A stretch of DNA of 64,000 nt from Gnetum montanum (taxonomy: Eukaryota > Streptophyta > Gnetopsida > Gnetales > Gnetaceae): assembly GCA_015680685.1 (NCBI GenBank), contig MNCI01015594.1:41491-105490 (forward strand). The letters run 5' to 3'. The notes beneath the pieces are model-generated. The model did not search any database and was not told where the DNA came from. It was given only the letters and a program-made list of their open reading frames with translations. Both the position numbers and the translations under genes were made by a program. Position 1 is the first letter of the stretch; each line of letters starts with the position of its first letter. Below are positions 24,959 through 36,900 of the stretch, one piece after another.

Positions 24959-25352
24959 GTAACCTAGTAACACTTAATGTTTGGTAACCTAATAGTGCTA
25001 AACATGTTCAACATGTGTATGGAAAATGGGAATAGATGCTTATGTTAGGATTACTTAGGTGTAGTTAGTAAGATTAAATTAGCAATTAAATTACTTCATT
25101 CCTTTCATCCTTTATTTTAAGCACATAAAACATGAAGCATAAAAATAATAAAAATTATATGCCTTGATTACACTTAACTATACCTTTGCCTATCACAATT
25201 GTAATTGGAAAGACAAAGAATGAGTATTAGGACAGGTTCAGTTCCTAGAGGCTAGTGTACCAAAAGACATAGAATCTATAAAATTCAACCAGATTATGCA
25301 TGAGCACTTAGTGATTCGTATGGTTGAGTGTAGGGATACTGGTCACTCATCA
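24959..25352 (+). repeat. Element B 5' LTR, second part
   Basis: Continues the LTR interrupted at 14943, beginning with the duplicated GTAAC and ending CACTCATCA. It aligns with 42545-42941. Confidence 0.88.
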
Positions 25353-25353
25353 T

Positions 25354-25371
25354 TAGCATCATTTCCAGGGA
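25354..25371 (+). other. Element B primer-binding site (decayed tRNA-Asp type)
   Basis: TAGCATCATTTCCAGGGA, directly after the 5' LTR, matches 12 of 18 positions of the tRNA-Asp complement. Most changes are transitions. Confidence 0.6.
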
Positions 25372-25507
25372 TTCTTTTTGTTTGAAACATGTGCTATCTA
25401 GGCATAGTGAAAATCATTAACATTATTGGAAAAACCCTAAGGTCAAAAATCATTTTAAAAATAAATATAATAATTTAAGCACACTAATAACTTATTCTAA
25501 TTGTATA

Positions 25508-27930
25508 ATATCTTCTTCTCACATGCGCAATGATACTAAACCACTAGTGCCTCAAGAATGTAGGGTGGTATATACTCATCTAAATGAGTATGTGCCTAAC
25601 TTCACCTTCATCCTGCATCAGGATGAACAACTACAGTGTCAAGATATGGAGCGTAACATTATAATGCCTTCCAATCAATCTGTGCTTAGGATGTTGTTCC
25701 AAACTCTTAGAAGGTTGGGCATCCAAGATATTCAAGAAGAGTATGTTGTGCATGCCCATGACTACTGGGACTATTGTCCCACTGAAACACAATGTAGGAG
25801 AGATTGACACCAAGAAAAGCACCATGAGGCTTTGAAGGAGAAACGGTTCACCAATCCCTTGTTCCCATTCAACCAAAATGACAATGAGGATCCTTCCTCT
25901 AAGGCTTCTTAACATGAAGATTCTCCACCCCTTGATATTAGTGATAGAGGCTTGATCCTAAAGTTGTAGTTTACTATCAACAATATGGATTCAAGTAAAA
26001 GTGGAAGTCAAAGCAGGGGCTTCGACAAGCATCAAGATAATAAGAAAACTGATGAACATGACTGTGACAAGCATAGAGGAGGTGGTAGATACCATGGTGG
26101 TGGTATTCCTCCTCCCTCTTCATCCTCTTTAACTACATCTTCTTCTTCCTCCATTGGTTTTGACAGATGTAGCAAAAAGGACAACTGTGATGAATAACTA
26201 GATAATAATGATTGTTGAGCCCATCATAAATGAAGGGGTATTAGAGGACATCATAGGCATCATCGAAATAATGATGATGATGAGCCTTTGTTGGCAACTT
26301 AGAGTATGTTGAATATTGTAGAGGTAGTGAAAATTTCAACTAGGCATGTGAAAGATAGTTGAATCAAGTGACTTGACATGAACAATATCCCTAGATTTGA
26401 GGGGAGATATAACTTTGATCCACAAACACATCTTCAAGCCTTTTACGATGCTTGTTCCTTACAAAATATTGAAAATGATTAGTAGAAGTTAAAGCTGTTT
26501 CCTAGGATACTTATCAAGTTGAAAGTTGGAATCCATTTACATGTGGAGTATAATGCTAAAGCTATTTACTGATAAATACCAAATGTACTCTTGAGTGTCT
26601 AATCTGAGAAGGTAGATCCAAGGATGGAAGCAAGGAACACATGAACACTTGGACATCACCATGGGTAGATACTATTCTCTAATACATAAATGCCCTAGCC
26701 ATGGTTATTCTTAGTGGAAACAACTTTGCCACACCATAGATGGACTCAGATCAGAAATGAGAAGAACTCTTGGGGTTTATGGTCAAGGAAGACTATCAAA
26801 ACTTAGAGTCCATTAGATTCAAAGGCTGATAGAGTAAGTTGCAAAAGAAGAAGGAGAACTAAGAAAATAGAAAATTGATGAGGAATATAACAGGGATCCT
26901 TCCATTAGAAAAGGGAGGTCTAATTTTTCAATAATGAGAAGGAATCACCACTTGATGAGGTGGTGCAGTGAAAAACCTTGCCAATTCAAAAATCTATTTT
27001 TAATATATTGGCGAAGGGTGATAAATTATGGGACTCTTTAAACAAAAATTCTAAACTACTCTAAAAATCATAGAAGAATCAAGAGAGCAGAGTAGTGATC
27101 ATAACTGCAGGAGGCAAAAAGAAGTTAAGTGTGCTTACCAAAGGGGGTAAGGGTAAAGCTACTATAGTAGAAGAAGTTGTGGAGATAGAATCAAATGATG
27201 ATGGTCAATGTGACATCTACCAATATGAACATCCTAAAGGATGTTTCACTATCGTGTCACACTTGTAAAAGTCTAGGGTGTTCACACTAAATCCTAGACT
27301 GGTAAGAAGGCAAGCACCTAGAAGATTGTCTTATCCTCAAGGTAATCCAAGGTAGTTCCACCACCAACAACAAGCTGATTATACAAGTGGAGCTCCATCA
27401 CAATAGTATGAGCAATACTAGTAGTGGCAACACCCACATTCATGGGAAATGCCACCACCAAGGTAGTAGTACCCTTATAGGTAACCATATTCATATGAGT
27501 ACTATGCTCAGCAACCAATGTCTCTATGTGACTCTTCTAGTCATGCTTCATTTTAGCATTACTACTACTCTCTAGAGTATCACAGAAATCATTCTCCATC
27601 TACTAGAGGGGAAGCCCCATATCCCTATCACACTTCTCATCCTTTAGCACATGCTCCTCCACCCTCAACCCAATTACCTCTTGCTCCATCTATGTAGGAT
27701 GAAATTCCACCATAGTTGCAACAATGTAATGTTACTAGGGCTATCAACTTATAGCTGGCTTTCTAGCTGAATGGTTCAAAATCAAAATCCTGAAAACAAC
27801 CATTCTTCTGATCCAAAAATCCTCCAAATTCCTCATAGACTAATGTACCTAGCCACCATGTCTCTTCATCATCCTCTACATCAAATCCTTTTAAGATCCC
27901 TTCAAACTAAATGCCTTCTAAGATCTATAC
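25508..27930 (+). pseudogene. Element B gag
   Basis: Homologous to gag of A, C and D. The start codon position reads ATA (25508-25510). It shows the N-terminal NEYVPNFTFILHQDE segment, a charged His/Gly/Ser-rich stretch (25985-26197), a capsid domain beginning NNIPRFEGRYNFDPQTHLQAFYD-like near 26370, and the C-X6-H-X3-C-X5-H motif at 27209-27262. Many stops and indels interrupt it; this is the most decayed gag of the four. Confidence 0.75.
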
Positions 27931-27939
27931 TATCATGTT

Positions 27940-30871
27940 AATCCATGCTATATCTGATTAGATCAAGGTTGGCAACATTGATAAGAAGAGATTTGACCCT
28001 AGAAGTCCTCTCATCTAGTTGTAGATTACTAGACATGAGCCATGTAAGGCTCTTATTGATTCAAGTTTTGGTGTCAATCTAATTTTCCATGAGATGTACA
28101 AAGCATGGAACGTGCCATCTCTTAAGAAGAGATATTTGTCTAGGATTAGTAGACTAGTCAATCACTATTTCTTTGGGAATTGTGAAGGACATTATGACCA
28201 CTATTTTTGGGTGGTCCTATCCTATTGATTTTCTAGTGATCAAGGTTGTCAATTGCAAGGGAGACTTCCCAATTATTATGGGAAGAGCATGGTTGAGCAT
28301 TGTTGATGGGAAAATGTGCATCAGAGATCTCTCCTTGGAAATTTCTAAGAAGAATGAATTTGGAAAGATTGAGAAGAAGAGAGTTCCATGCATCGCATAC
28401 AACAATATTGAGTGCAACTATGTACAAAAACTTTGGTCCATCAAGAGTACATCCATCAAAGCATGTAGATAGTGTGCAGATGAATCTAAAATCCAAAAGG
28501 TGCCTGTACACAGTAGCCATAAAATAGGAGGGCACCTAGTGGTTGACAGTTGATCTTGGAAGTAGCACACTTTGCATGGAACCTGTTGAGAGTCTAACAT
28601 GTACCTATGTTGAAGGCATGGATAAACTAGAGCAAGTTCATCACCAACTCTTTGATAATGCAAATGGTAACACCTATTGGAGAGAGTTGGAAATCACTGA
28701 AAATTTCAAACAAGAGCTCTTAGAGTTGAAAACTCTACCTACTACCATGGAGTGTGCATATTTGAAAAATGGCAAGTTGGTAATAATCAATGCTAATCTT
28801 GCTCTTGAACATAAACAAATGCTGTTGAGGATGCTCAACAAATGGAAAACAACCTTTTCTTGGTCATAGCTTGGAACTCATAGGGATTGATCCTAGGATA
28901 TGCCAACATCATATCTACACTGATCTAGCCATGAAGCTAAAGAGGCAACTGCAGCAGTGATTGAACCTCAAATTGAAGTAGATCGTCAAAGAGGAAATCA
29001 AAAAACTTCTCAAGGTAGGGTTTATCTATCCCATTGTAGATAGTAAGTGGGTTAGTCCACTCATGATTATACCAAAGAAAGGTGGCAAGTGGTGGGTCTA
29101 CATCAACCTCCCGCTATTGAATATGGAAACATTTAAAGATCACTTTCCATTTCTGTTTGTGGATGAAGTGTTGAACACTATTTCTAGGCACTGCTATTAT
29201 AGCTTCTTGGATAGTTATAGTGGCTATAACCAAATCCAGATCATGCTAGAGGATCAAGCCAAATAACATTCACAAGTCCCTATGGAGCTTTTACATATCG
29301 AAAGATGCCTTTTGATCTATGAAATGCTCTTGCAACATTTCAATACTTGGTCTTGAGCATTTTTCAGCAAAAAATTGGTTGTGGGGTGGAAGTATTCATG
29401 GATGAATTCTCCACCTATAGCACTACATTTGAGCAAGCCTTGGACTACCTTGAGCGAGTGCTTAAAAGGTGTGTGGAGATGAATCTTCAACTTAATTGGT
29501 AGAAAAGCCATCTAATGATCTAGGAAGGCATTGTACTAGGGTATAGAATTTCTTAGGTAGGGATTGAGGTAGACCCTAAAAAGATAAGGGTCATCCAAAG
29601 AATAACTCACCAATCAGAAATCGTTAAAGATGCTCAGTCTTTCCTTGGACACATTGGCTACTACTGATGTTTCATAGAGAATTTCTCTAGGATCACAAAC
29701 TTACTGGTTGAGCTAACAAAGAAAGATGCTCCATTCATCTAGACCAAGGAATGCAAAAATGCATTCCATAGCCTCAAGCAGAAGCTCATAGAGACTCCAA
29801 TTCTATGAGCACCTGATCGGTCCAAATCATTTCATATCATGAAAAACACAACACTTCATAGCATCCTCACTTATCTTCTGCACAAGAAACATCCATATTA
29901 CACAACACTTCATAGCATCCATATTACATCCACTGCACAAGTTGAAGCATTATGGGTGCACAGTTGAATTACATCACAATGGAGAAAGAACTAATGATGA
30001 TGGTGTATGCTCTAGAGAAGTTTAGGCACTATGTGCTTGGATTTAAAGTATTTGTGCACACTGACCATAGTGCAATTTGTTTCCTAATAAATAAGCCAAC
30101 GGTGAATCCCTGTGTTATATGGTGATTGGTGATCTTACAGGAGTTTGATCTTACAATGGTAGATCGAAAAGGGATTAAGAATGTGGTTGCTAATCACTTG
30201 TCTTAGTTATGATGGGATAACAAAAAGGAGAGCCCATTCTCTAATCAATTTTTTGATGAACTCCTCTTTATTGGTGCAATAAATGAATAAATGCCTACAA
30301 AACCAAAATGGTATGATAGCATCCTCACTTATCTTCTCACTTAAGAGATGTCATAAGATCTAGACTATAGGAAGAAAAAATAGTTTTTTTATCAAGCCAA
30401 ACACTTCATGGAAATCAATGGACACCTTTATAAGATGTGTGTTCATGGCTTGGTTTGTTGGTATGTACCTGATGATGATTAATTTCATGTTCTCTAGGAT
30501 GCTCATGAGGGTCCTTGTGGGGCCCACTATGCTAGGAGACACACGACCATTAAGATCATGATGGTAGGGTATTATTGGCCAACCATCTTTATGGATGTCC
30601 ACTAATATATCCACTCTTGTGAACATTATTAATGATATGGTGAGATGACCATGTGAATGGAGGGACCTCAATAGTAAATCCAACCACTAAAACCCTTAGA
30701 CATATGAGGCATCAACTTCATGAATCCCATGAGGCCCATGTTAACTAGAAAGGTGTACATAATCATTGCCATTGATTACTACATAAAATGGGCAGAAGTA
30801 GCAACCGTCATCAATTGTACATCATCCATTGCTACATGGTTTGTACAACAAAATTTTATAAATAGGTTTGG
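27940..30871 (+). pseudogene. Element B pol, first part (protease to integrase)
   Basis: Protease with a damaged active site (DSS in place of DSG, near 28060) and a well kept downstream part (28173-28472). Then reverse transcriptase with SKWVSP and KKGGKWWVYI (29040-29100) and the catalytic box FMDEF (about 29395), RNase H around 30000, the integrase zinc finger and the start of the catalytic core. It breaks off inside the integrase after RFG at 30871, where element F is inserted, and resumes at 36123. Confidence 0.82.
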
Positions 30872-31444
30872 TATCACATCCCCATTCCCAAATGATGTTG
30901 CTACCTAATGAAGATGGTGTCCTTTTATAACAAGTGTTATTGTTATCTTAACAAGACTTGAAAGGGTAGTTGTGATTAAGACCCAAAAGGACATGCGGTA
31001 ATAATAAACATGTATCTTAAGGTAACCTTTGGGGTTTTGACCTAAGGCATTTATACCTAGGGTTAGAGGTCATGCTAGCATGGGTTGGCAGAGTTGGTAT
31101 AGGCAAGTCACGGTAGCTAGGTGAAGTGGGAGAGGAAGTGGATTGCCTATCCCTTCTGGTTAAGTTATAGGCCTAATCATGGTGGCAATGCTAGATTTCC
31201 TCTAAGGGATAGATGCCAAAGGAAGAAAACCCCAAGGAACACTCTCAGAGCACAATTCAAATACGCTATTCCATATCAATAAAGAATTCTTGTCTTTCTC
31301 TTTCTGCATTTTCCTATTATTTCCTTTATACATAATGTCAAATATCACATATATTTCGCATATGGTATATTTTCTTTGTACGCATAATGTCTAATATACC
31401 ATATATTTAATGTTTTCCATGACATTTGGGGATGGGATGTCATA
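30872..31444 (+). repeat. Element F 5' LTR
   Basis: Begins TATCACATCCCCATTCCC (TG of the right copy changed to TA) and ends GGGATGTCATA. AATAAA near 31277 may be the LTR polyadenylation signal. Confidence 0.88.
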
Positions 31445-31446
31445 AT

Positions 31447-31458
31447 TGGTATCAAAGC
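31447..31458 (+). other. Element F primer-binding site (tRNA-iMet type)
   Basis: TGGTATCAAAGC differs in one position from TGGTATCAGAGC, the complement of the plant initiator tRNA-Met 3' end. It lies two bases after the LTR. It differs from the tRNA-Asp sites of A-D, so F belongs to a different lineage. Confidence 0.8.
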
Positions 31459-32592
31459 AAACCATGGCCCAAGGGACATTTAGAACCATGGGCTAACTAC
31501 AACATGAACTTGATGATGAATCTTGAAGCCATAAAACAAGGAAAGCCATTATTCATTATCAGATGTACCATATGTTTGTGATGTAAGTCAGAAGATACAT
31601 TTCCATTGATTTCATGAACAATAGCTCAAGCATCTAGATCCCATCAACCAACAAAATTATTTCAAGGATATCATTAACCAATAAAGATTTGATTACACCT
31701 CATCAAGATTCATCAATTACAAGAGATGTTGGTAAGATAATGGTACATCGATCTAAGTAACTCTTACCCATATTAATACTATAATTATTAATTGATTAAG
31801 GTCACTATTAAATTTCTTTGTAGAAAGTTAGTAACCATTACCTGAATTGATCTTGTTTTGTTGAAATTTAATATCCAAGCAATCTAGAAGATTCCAAGTT
31901 ACCATATGTCAACTTAGAAATGTCAACTCAACAAAATAGGCTAGTTTGGTCCTTATAATTCCTCAAAAATCAAATTCATTTTTGAACCCTAAAACTATGT
32001 CCAACATGTAGTACTCATCAAGATGATTCTAATGGTATAAATTTTGTCTCAATTGAACTTATGGTTTGAGAAACATTAATGTTTAAAGTTTCTTGTTATA
32101 TGTATTAAATTATTATTATTATTTAAAAAAAAGGTTAAAATTTTAGGGTTAGAAATAAACCTAAAATTGTCATTTACCATATCGAACCCCTACGCTATCA
32201 TCGGTTAAACCACCACATCAACCACCAAGGCAAGATGGAAATTAAAAATTTTTTAAACAGGAGGTCATGGGTTCAAACCCAAGCCACAACTTAATTTTAT
32301 TTTTAAAAAAATTTATAAAATATTAAAAAAAATCCCAAACCCTTAGTAGGGCCATGACTGGCCCTCCTACCAGCCGCAATCGACCATGCTACTAGCCATG
32401 GCCAATGGCTACAAGGGGGCTAGCCTTAAGGAAGACCATGCACTATGCATTGCCCATTTTTTTTTGCACCATGCCTACAGCACCCCTGCATTTTCCATTG
32501 CACTTGTGCTTGTCTCTGTGCCATCCACCATTGCTTACCTACTACCACTACCACATGCCTGCTTCCTTGTTGCTCGTTGTTATGCAGTGCCT

Positions 32593-32728
32593 TGCATTTG
32601 CCACCAAAAATGCCTCTCATGCCACCAAAAACTACCTTCCATTGCACTAATAACCACCTCTTGCATTGCCAAAAATTGTCTTCCATGCCATCAAAAACTA
32701 CCTCCCAAGCTACCAAAAATCACCTCTC
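32593..32728 (+). repeat. Degenerate ~22-bp tandem repeat in F (block 1)
   Basis: About six imperfect units built on ATGCCACCAAAAACTACCTCC. Confidence 0.65.
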
Positions 32729-32769
32729 TAGACGGTGTTAATCATTGCTTGTCCAAACACCTGCAAAAG

Positions 32770-32912
32770 TCATGCAAGCCCAGTGAAGGGGCCATGCAAG
32801 CCTAGTGATGGGTTGCATGGGCCCATAAGAGGGCTATGTGGGCCTTGAGATAGGTTGTGTAGCCCCAAAGGAGGGATGCATGGATCTTGAAAATAGGCAA
32901 CGTAGGCCCTAA
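32770..32912 (+). repeat. Degenerate ~21-bp tandem repeat in F (block 2)
   Basis: About six imperfect units around CATGCAAGCCCAGTGAAGGG. The 21-bp period gives heptapeptide repeats such as GPHSPLM on the minus strand, but no protein function is implied. Confidence 0.6.
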
Positions 32913-34077
32913 AGCGGCCAAAAAATAAAATAAAAAATAAAAAAATAAATAGCCAGTTCCCATTGCCAGCCCTAGCCTCCACAGACCTCATAGCCAACAT
33001 GTCATTTTAGCCATTACTATTGTCGTCCCTATTGCCAAGCAATGGGAAAATTCTCCATTAGTAGACAGGAAATTTGAAATTTTCATCAATTGATGGAAAT
33101 TTCAAAATGTTCGTCAGCTAATAAGAAAATCTAAAATTTTTGTTATTAGTCATCAATTTAAATTAAAAAGGTGCACAAATATTTTCAAAAATTCAAAATT
33201 AACACCTTGGTAACAATGGAGATAAAAACTTTATCATTAAGCATGCTTGTTTTGAAGTAGAACTGGGATGGGTGATCTCTCAAGAAGTCTCCTTTTTTGC
33301 ACCAAAGGTCTTAGACTCCAGAAGCTATAAATTTTGATTTTGTAAGCCTTTTTCTATGAATGAAGAGTCATTTCCTATAGATTTCAACCTTACTAACCCA
33401 ATGGTGGAGTTAAATGCATCCCAGGAAACCCCAAAAATTATTTGTTACTCCTTGCCTAATATAGTGCCTTGAGATCCTCAAAAGTTTAATTTTGGCATCA
33501 CTCAAGCATATGATGTCCCTTTTCAACTTATGAATAGTCATTTACAATATTTTTCATCCTTTTGAACTCAATGGTGAGGTTAGATTTATCATTTAGGCAC
33601 CCAATAATTCAATGATATCATAAATTCAACCTTTGGGCTTTAAGATTTAGTGCATAACCCTTATAGATAGTCTTAAGATCACTATGACATGTCATTAATT
33701 ACACTGCTAGAGTTAGTATTCTTAAGGGGGGTAGAAAGGTTGTTAAGAATTAGATGATATAGTTACATATTCCTAAAATTATCTGATGTCATTAAATATT
33801 ACTAAAATTAGATAATGTAATTATAAAAAAAAAAAAGATAATATAGTTATTCAATTGATTTAGTTGATTATCAGTCAATGTATTAGTTAATGATTAGTTG
33901 ATGTATTAGTTGGAGAATTAGTTGAAGAAATAGAATAATCTTCAACCATCAAGAAAAGGATACATTAATCTATCTTGTAATCAAAACATATGGAAAAACA
34001 ACATGGAGACTAAAAATATTATTTCAACTAGGAGTATGATACTCATGACAAGAAATGATTCATAAGAGAATCCAAGA

Positions 34078-35196
34078 ATGAGGATGAAAGTTGCAACATA
34101 CAATGTGCTTGCAAGATCTTTAGCAAGTGAGAAACAATATCTGCTATGTCCATCATGGACCTTGGATTGGCATGAATATCAATGTTCACACATTTTCGCC
34201 AAATTACAAGGTTTGGATGCTGATGTCTTATGCTTACAAGAAGTATTACCATGGAAATTCTTATATTAATTCCAATCAAACTTGGAAAAGATGGGATACA
34301 GAGGTATCTATAAGCAAAAAGGTTCTTATGGGAGTTCTTCTTTTAAGCTGTATAGATTAGCATATTGTAGAAATCACAACATGGATGGTTGTGCTATCTT
34401 TTATAAAGAAGCCAATTTTGAATTAGTACAAGGATTTGAATGGAGTTTAGAAAACATGATTTTTTAAATTCCATAACTTTAAGCAATGGGAAAGAAAGAA
34501 CAATCAAGATTTTGCAAAAATCACATAGCCTTGGAAGTAATTCTAAAAGTCCATCTATCAGGAAGATGAGTATGCATGGTTAACACACATTTAACGGGCA
34601 AACCAACATGTTCTAATATTAGACTATGTCAAGGAGCATACTTGATTAAGCAAATAGAAGAAAGTTTGAAGAATAAGTTATTACTAAGGTATACTAATCT
34701 AGTTTCATTTATTCTTTGTGGAGACTTTAATGCAAAAGTTGGAAGTAGCATTTATCAATTCTTAAAATATGGATCTGTAAAGAAATATTTGGAAGATGAA
34801 CTTGACTTGAAGAAGATGTTTCCATCAATTCAGCAAGCAATTCCATTAGCCAGTGCATATTCTACTTACCTTGAATCTTCAATAGATAAATCAAACTCTA
34901 GAATTTAGGAACAAATAATGTTGATGGATAGCACTCATCAAGAACCATAATTTAGCAGTTTCTCTACTATGATTAATGAGGATGGGTTAACAAAATTCTT
35001 CATTGAGACTTTTGATTATATTTGGTATGATGCCCGATTCTTTCTAGTTACCAAGTTACTAGAGTTAATTTCTAAAGAAGAAGTCAAGAAGAATCAAGAT
35101 CAAGCCTTGCCATCCCAAATAAGACCATCCGATCACATATCACTTATGGAAGAATTAAAATTATTCCCATTAGTTCATAAGGCTGATCAAGATTAG
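34078..35196 (+). pseudogene. Captured CCR4-like deadenylase gene (intronless, broken)
   Basis: Encodes the endonuclease/exonuclease/phosphatase domain of a CCR4-family poly(A) deadenylase, a host enzyme that shortens mRNA tails. In order: KVATYNVLA (strand with the N-terminal Asn), DADVLCLQEV (catalytic Glu), GYRGIYKQK and DGCAIFYK, VNTHLTGKP (catalytic His region), ILCGDFNAKVGS (Asp/Asn), ETFDYIWYDA, and a C-terminal PSDHISLMEEL (Asp-His). All motifs fall in family order within 1.1 kb without introns, whereas plant CCR4-like genes normally have introns; this suggests capture of a spliced transcript. At least one in-frame stop (after WKFLY) and frame changes near 34470-34570 and 34900-34970 destroy the frame. 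The exact paralogue cannot be named. Confidence 0.85.
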
Positions 35197-35536
35197 GAAT
35201 TATCACACCCTTACTTTTATTGATCAAGATAAAGAATTTTCCTTGCCTTCACTTGGCTAACCAAATCCAAGTTGCACTTTATGTGACTCTAGTTAGGATT
35301 GGTGATTGGTGGTTGATACATCTTTAATTTTTGTCATTATCTTATAAAATGAAATAAGTAAAGTAATATTTAATTTTACATATATTTTTTCTTACATATA
35401 TCTTATTTTCAAAATAAGTAAGAAACAACTTCAAGTTCAAAGGAGAAATCAAATTATTGGAGCACAAGATCATGAAGAAAGCATTGGAGCTAGAAAAAGA
35501 TAGAGAACGTGGACTCAATCAAGGACAAACAAAACC

Positions 35537-35548
35537 TAAGGGGGTAGA
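35537..35548 (+). other. Element F polypurine tract
   Basis: AAGGGGGTAGAT directly before the 3' LTR. Confidence 0.75.
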
Positions 35549-36122
35549 TTGTCACATTCCCATTCCCAAATGATGTTTCTACCTAATGAAGATGGTGTAT
35601 TTTCATAACAAGTGTTATTGTTATCTTAACAACACTCGAAAGGGTAGTTTTGATTAAGACCCGAAAGGGCATATTGTAATAATGGATGTGTCTCTTAAGG
35701 TAATCTTTGGGGGTTTTACCTAAGGAATTTATACTTGGGGTTAGAGGTTGTGCTAGCATGGGCTGGTAGAGCCAGTATAGGTAAGTCACAGGTACCAAGT
35801 GAAGCAAGATAGGAAGTGGACTAGCCATCCCTTTTGGCTAGGTTATAAGCCTAACCATGGTGGCAATGGTAGATTGCCTCTAAGGGATAGATGCCAAAGG
35901 AAGAAAATCCCAAGGAACACTCATAGAGAATGATCCAGATACACTATGCCATATCAATAAAGCATTTTTTCATTATCTTTCTACATTTTTCCTGTTATTT
36001 CCTTTATACATAATGTCGAATATCACATATATTTCTCATTTGGTATATTTTCTTTATATGCATAATGTCTAATCTATCATATATTGGATGTTTGTCATGA
36101 AATCTAGGGATGGGGTGTCACA
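35549..36122 (+). repeat. Element F 3' LTR
   Basis: Begins TGTCACATTCCCATTCCC and ends GGGGTGTCACA. It is paired with 30872-31444. Confidence 0.9.
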
Positions 36123-36814
36123 TTGGGGATGCCGTGTGCACTAATTTCTAACAATGGAACCCATTTTATAGGCATGAATTTTTGTAAGCTCATGCAACTC
36201 CTAGGGGTTGAACATAAATTAACAACACCCTATCATCCCAAGCCAACAATCAAGTAGAGGCTATTGTTAGGGAGATTAAAAATATCTTAATGAGAACTAT
36301 TAGCAAATATAGGAGATAGTGGAGCACAAAACTCAATGATGCCCTCTGGGCCTACCACTCAACATAGAAGCTCCCTATAGGCTACTCTCCTTATGAGCTA
36401 GTGTATAGAAAATTGGCAACTCTTCCTATTAAATTTGGGCTTTGTACACTTTTAACAGCCTATGATCTTGACCTTAACTTAAGTATAGCACAAAAAGAAA
36501 GATTAATGAATCTTAACTTGTTAGATGAAAATTGATTGGTGGCCCTATCATATAATGAGTTGCACAAGGAATTCAACAAAATATGCCATGACCTTAGAAT
36601 TAGAAAAGTCAAATTTCAACTAGGAGATAAGGTCCTCTACTGGAACCCCACACATGTGCCACAACAAACCAAGTTCAAAACACTATGGGAAGGCCCTTAT
36701 ATTATTTCCAAAACCTTTTCTTCTAGGGCCATGTTGATCTACAAACCTAAGAGCCTAGACAAAAAGTAGTTGGTCAACATGCAACAAGTCAAGCCTTTTC
36801 ATGAACCCATGTAA
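36123..36814 (+). pseudogene. Element B pol, second part (integrase C-terminal)
   Basis: Continues the integrase broken at 30871. It holds the second catalytic Asp region, VREIKNIL with the third acidic residue, YSPYELVY, LGDKVLYWNPTHVPQQTKF and the VKPFHEP end. No chromodomain is present. Several stops occur. Confidence 0.82.
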
Positions 36815-36887
36815 GCTAGTGGAAGTAATGTCTTAATGAATGGACAACCGTGTTCAAATTTTTAGATCTTCTCCTTACAACTTAGTT

Positions 36888-36900
36888 GTGGGGGAGATGG
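36888..36900 (+). other. Element B internal polypurine tract
   Basis: GTGGGGGAGATGG in the context CTTAGTTGTGGGGG, close to the 3' tract context TTCAGTTGTGGGGG at 42041-42054. Confidence 0.55.

Larger units (their letters stand above)
31459..34077 (+). other. Element F interior without retroelement genes
   Basis: About 2.6 kb of mostly AT-rich sequence with short frames only. It includes two blocks of ~21-22-bp degenerate repeats near 32.6-32.9 kb. I searched by eye for gag and RT motifs on both strands and found none. Confidence 0.6.
30872..36122 (+). mobile_element. Element F: non-autonomous LTR element with a captured CCR4 gene
   Basis: A 5,251-bp element with LTRs of 573 and 574 bp, a primer site like tRNA-iMet and a purine tract before the 3' LTR. 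It is inserted in the integrase of element B; flanks share TTGG (30868-30871 and 36123-36126). No gag, protease, reverse transcriptase or integrase could be found in the 4.1-kb interior, so it must have moved with proteins from another element. The interior instead holds tandem repeats and a decayed intronless copy of a CCR4-family deadenylase gene, in the same orientation as the element. Confidence 0.85.

Noticed and set aside
32265-32285. GGGTTCAAACCC resembling a tRNA B box
   Set aside because: No A box or cloverleaf can be formed around it; the palindromic word alone is not evidence for a tRNA gene.
32386-32805. 139-codon Ala/Cys/His-rich frame in element F
   Set aside because: It is produced by the low-complexity 22-bp tandem repeats; frames are open on both strands there, and no gag-like pattern is present.
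36536-36769. Chromodomain after the integrase
   Set aside because: The C-terminal region ends with a VKPFHEP-type motif and shows no chromodomain residues; this fits the non-chromovirus Athila/Tat branch.
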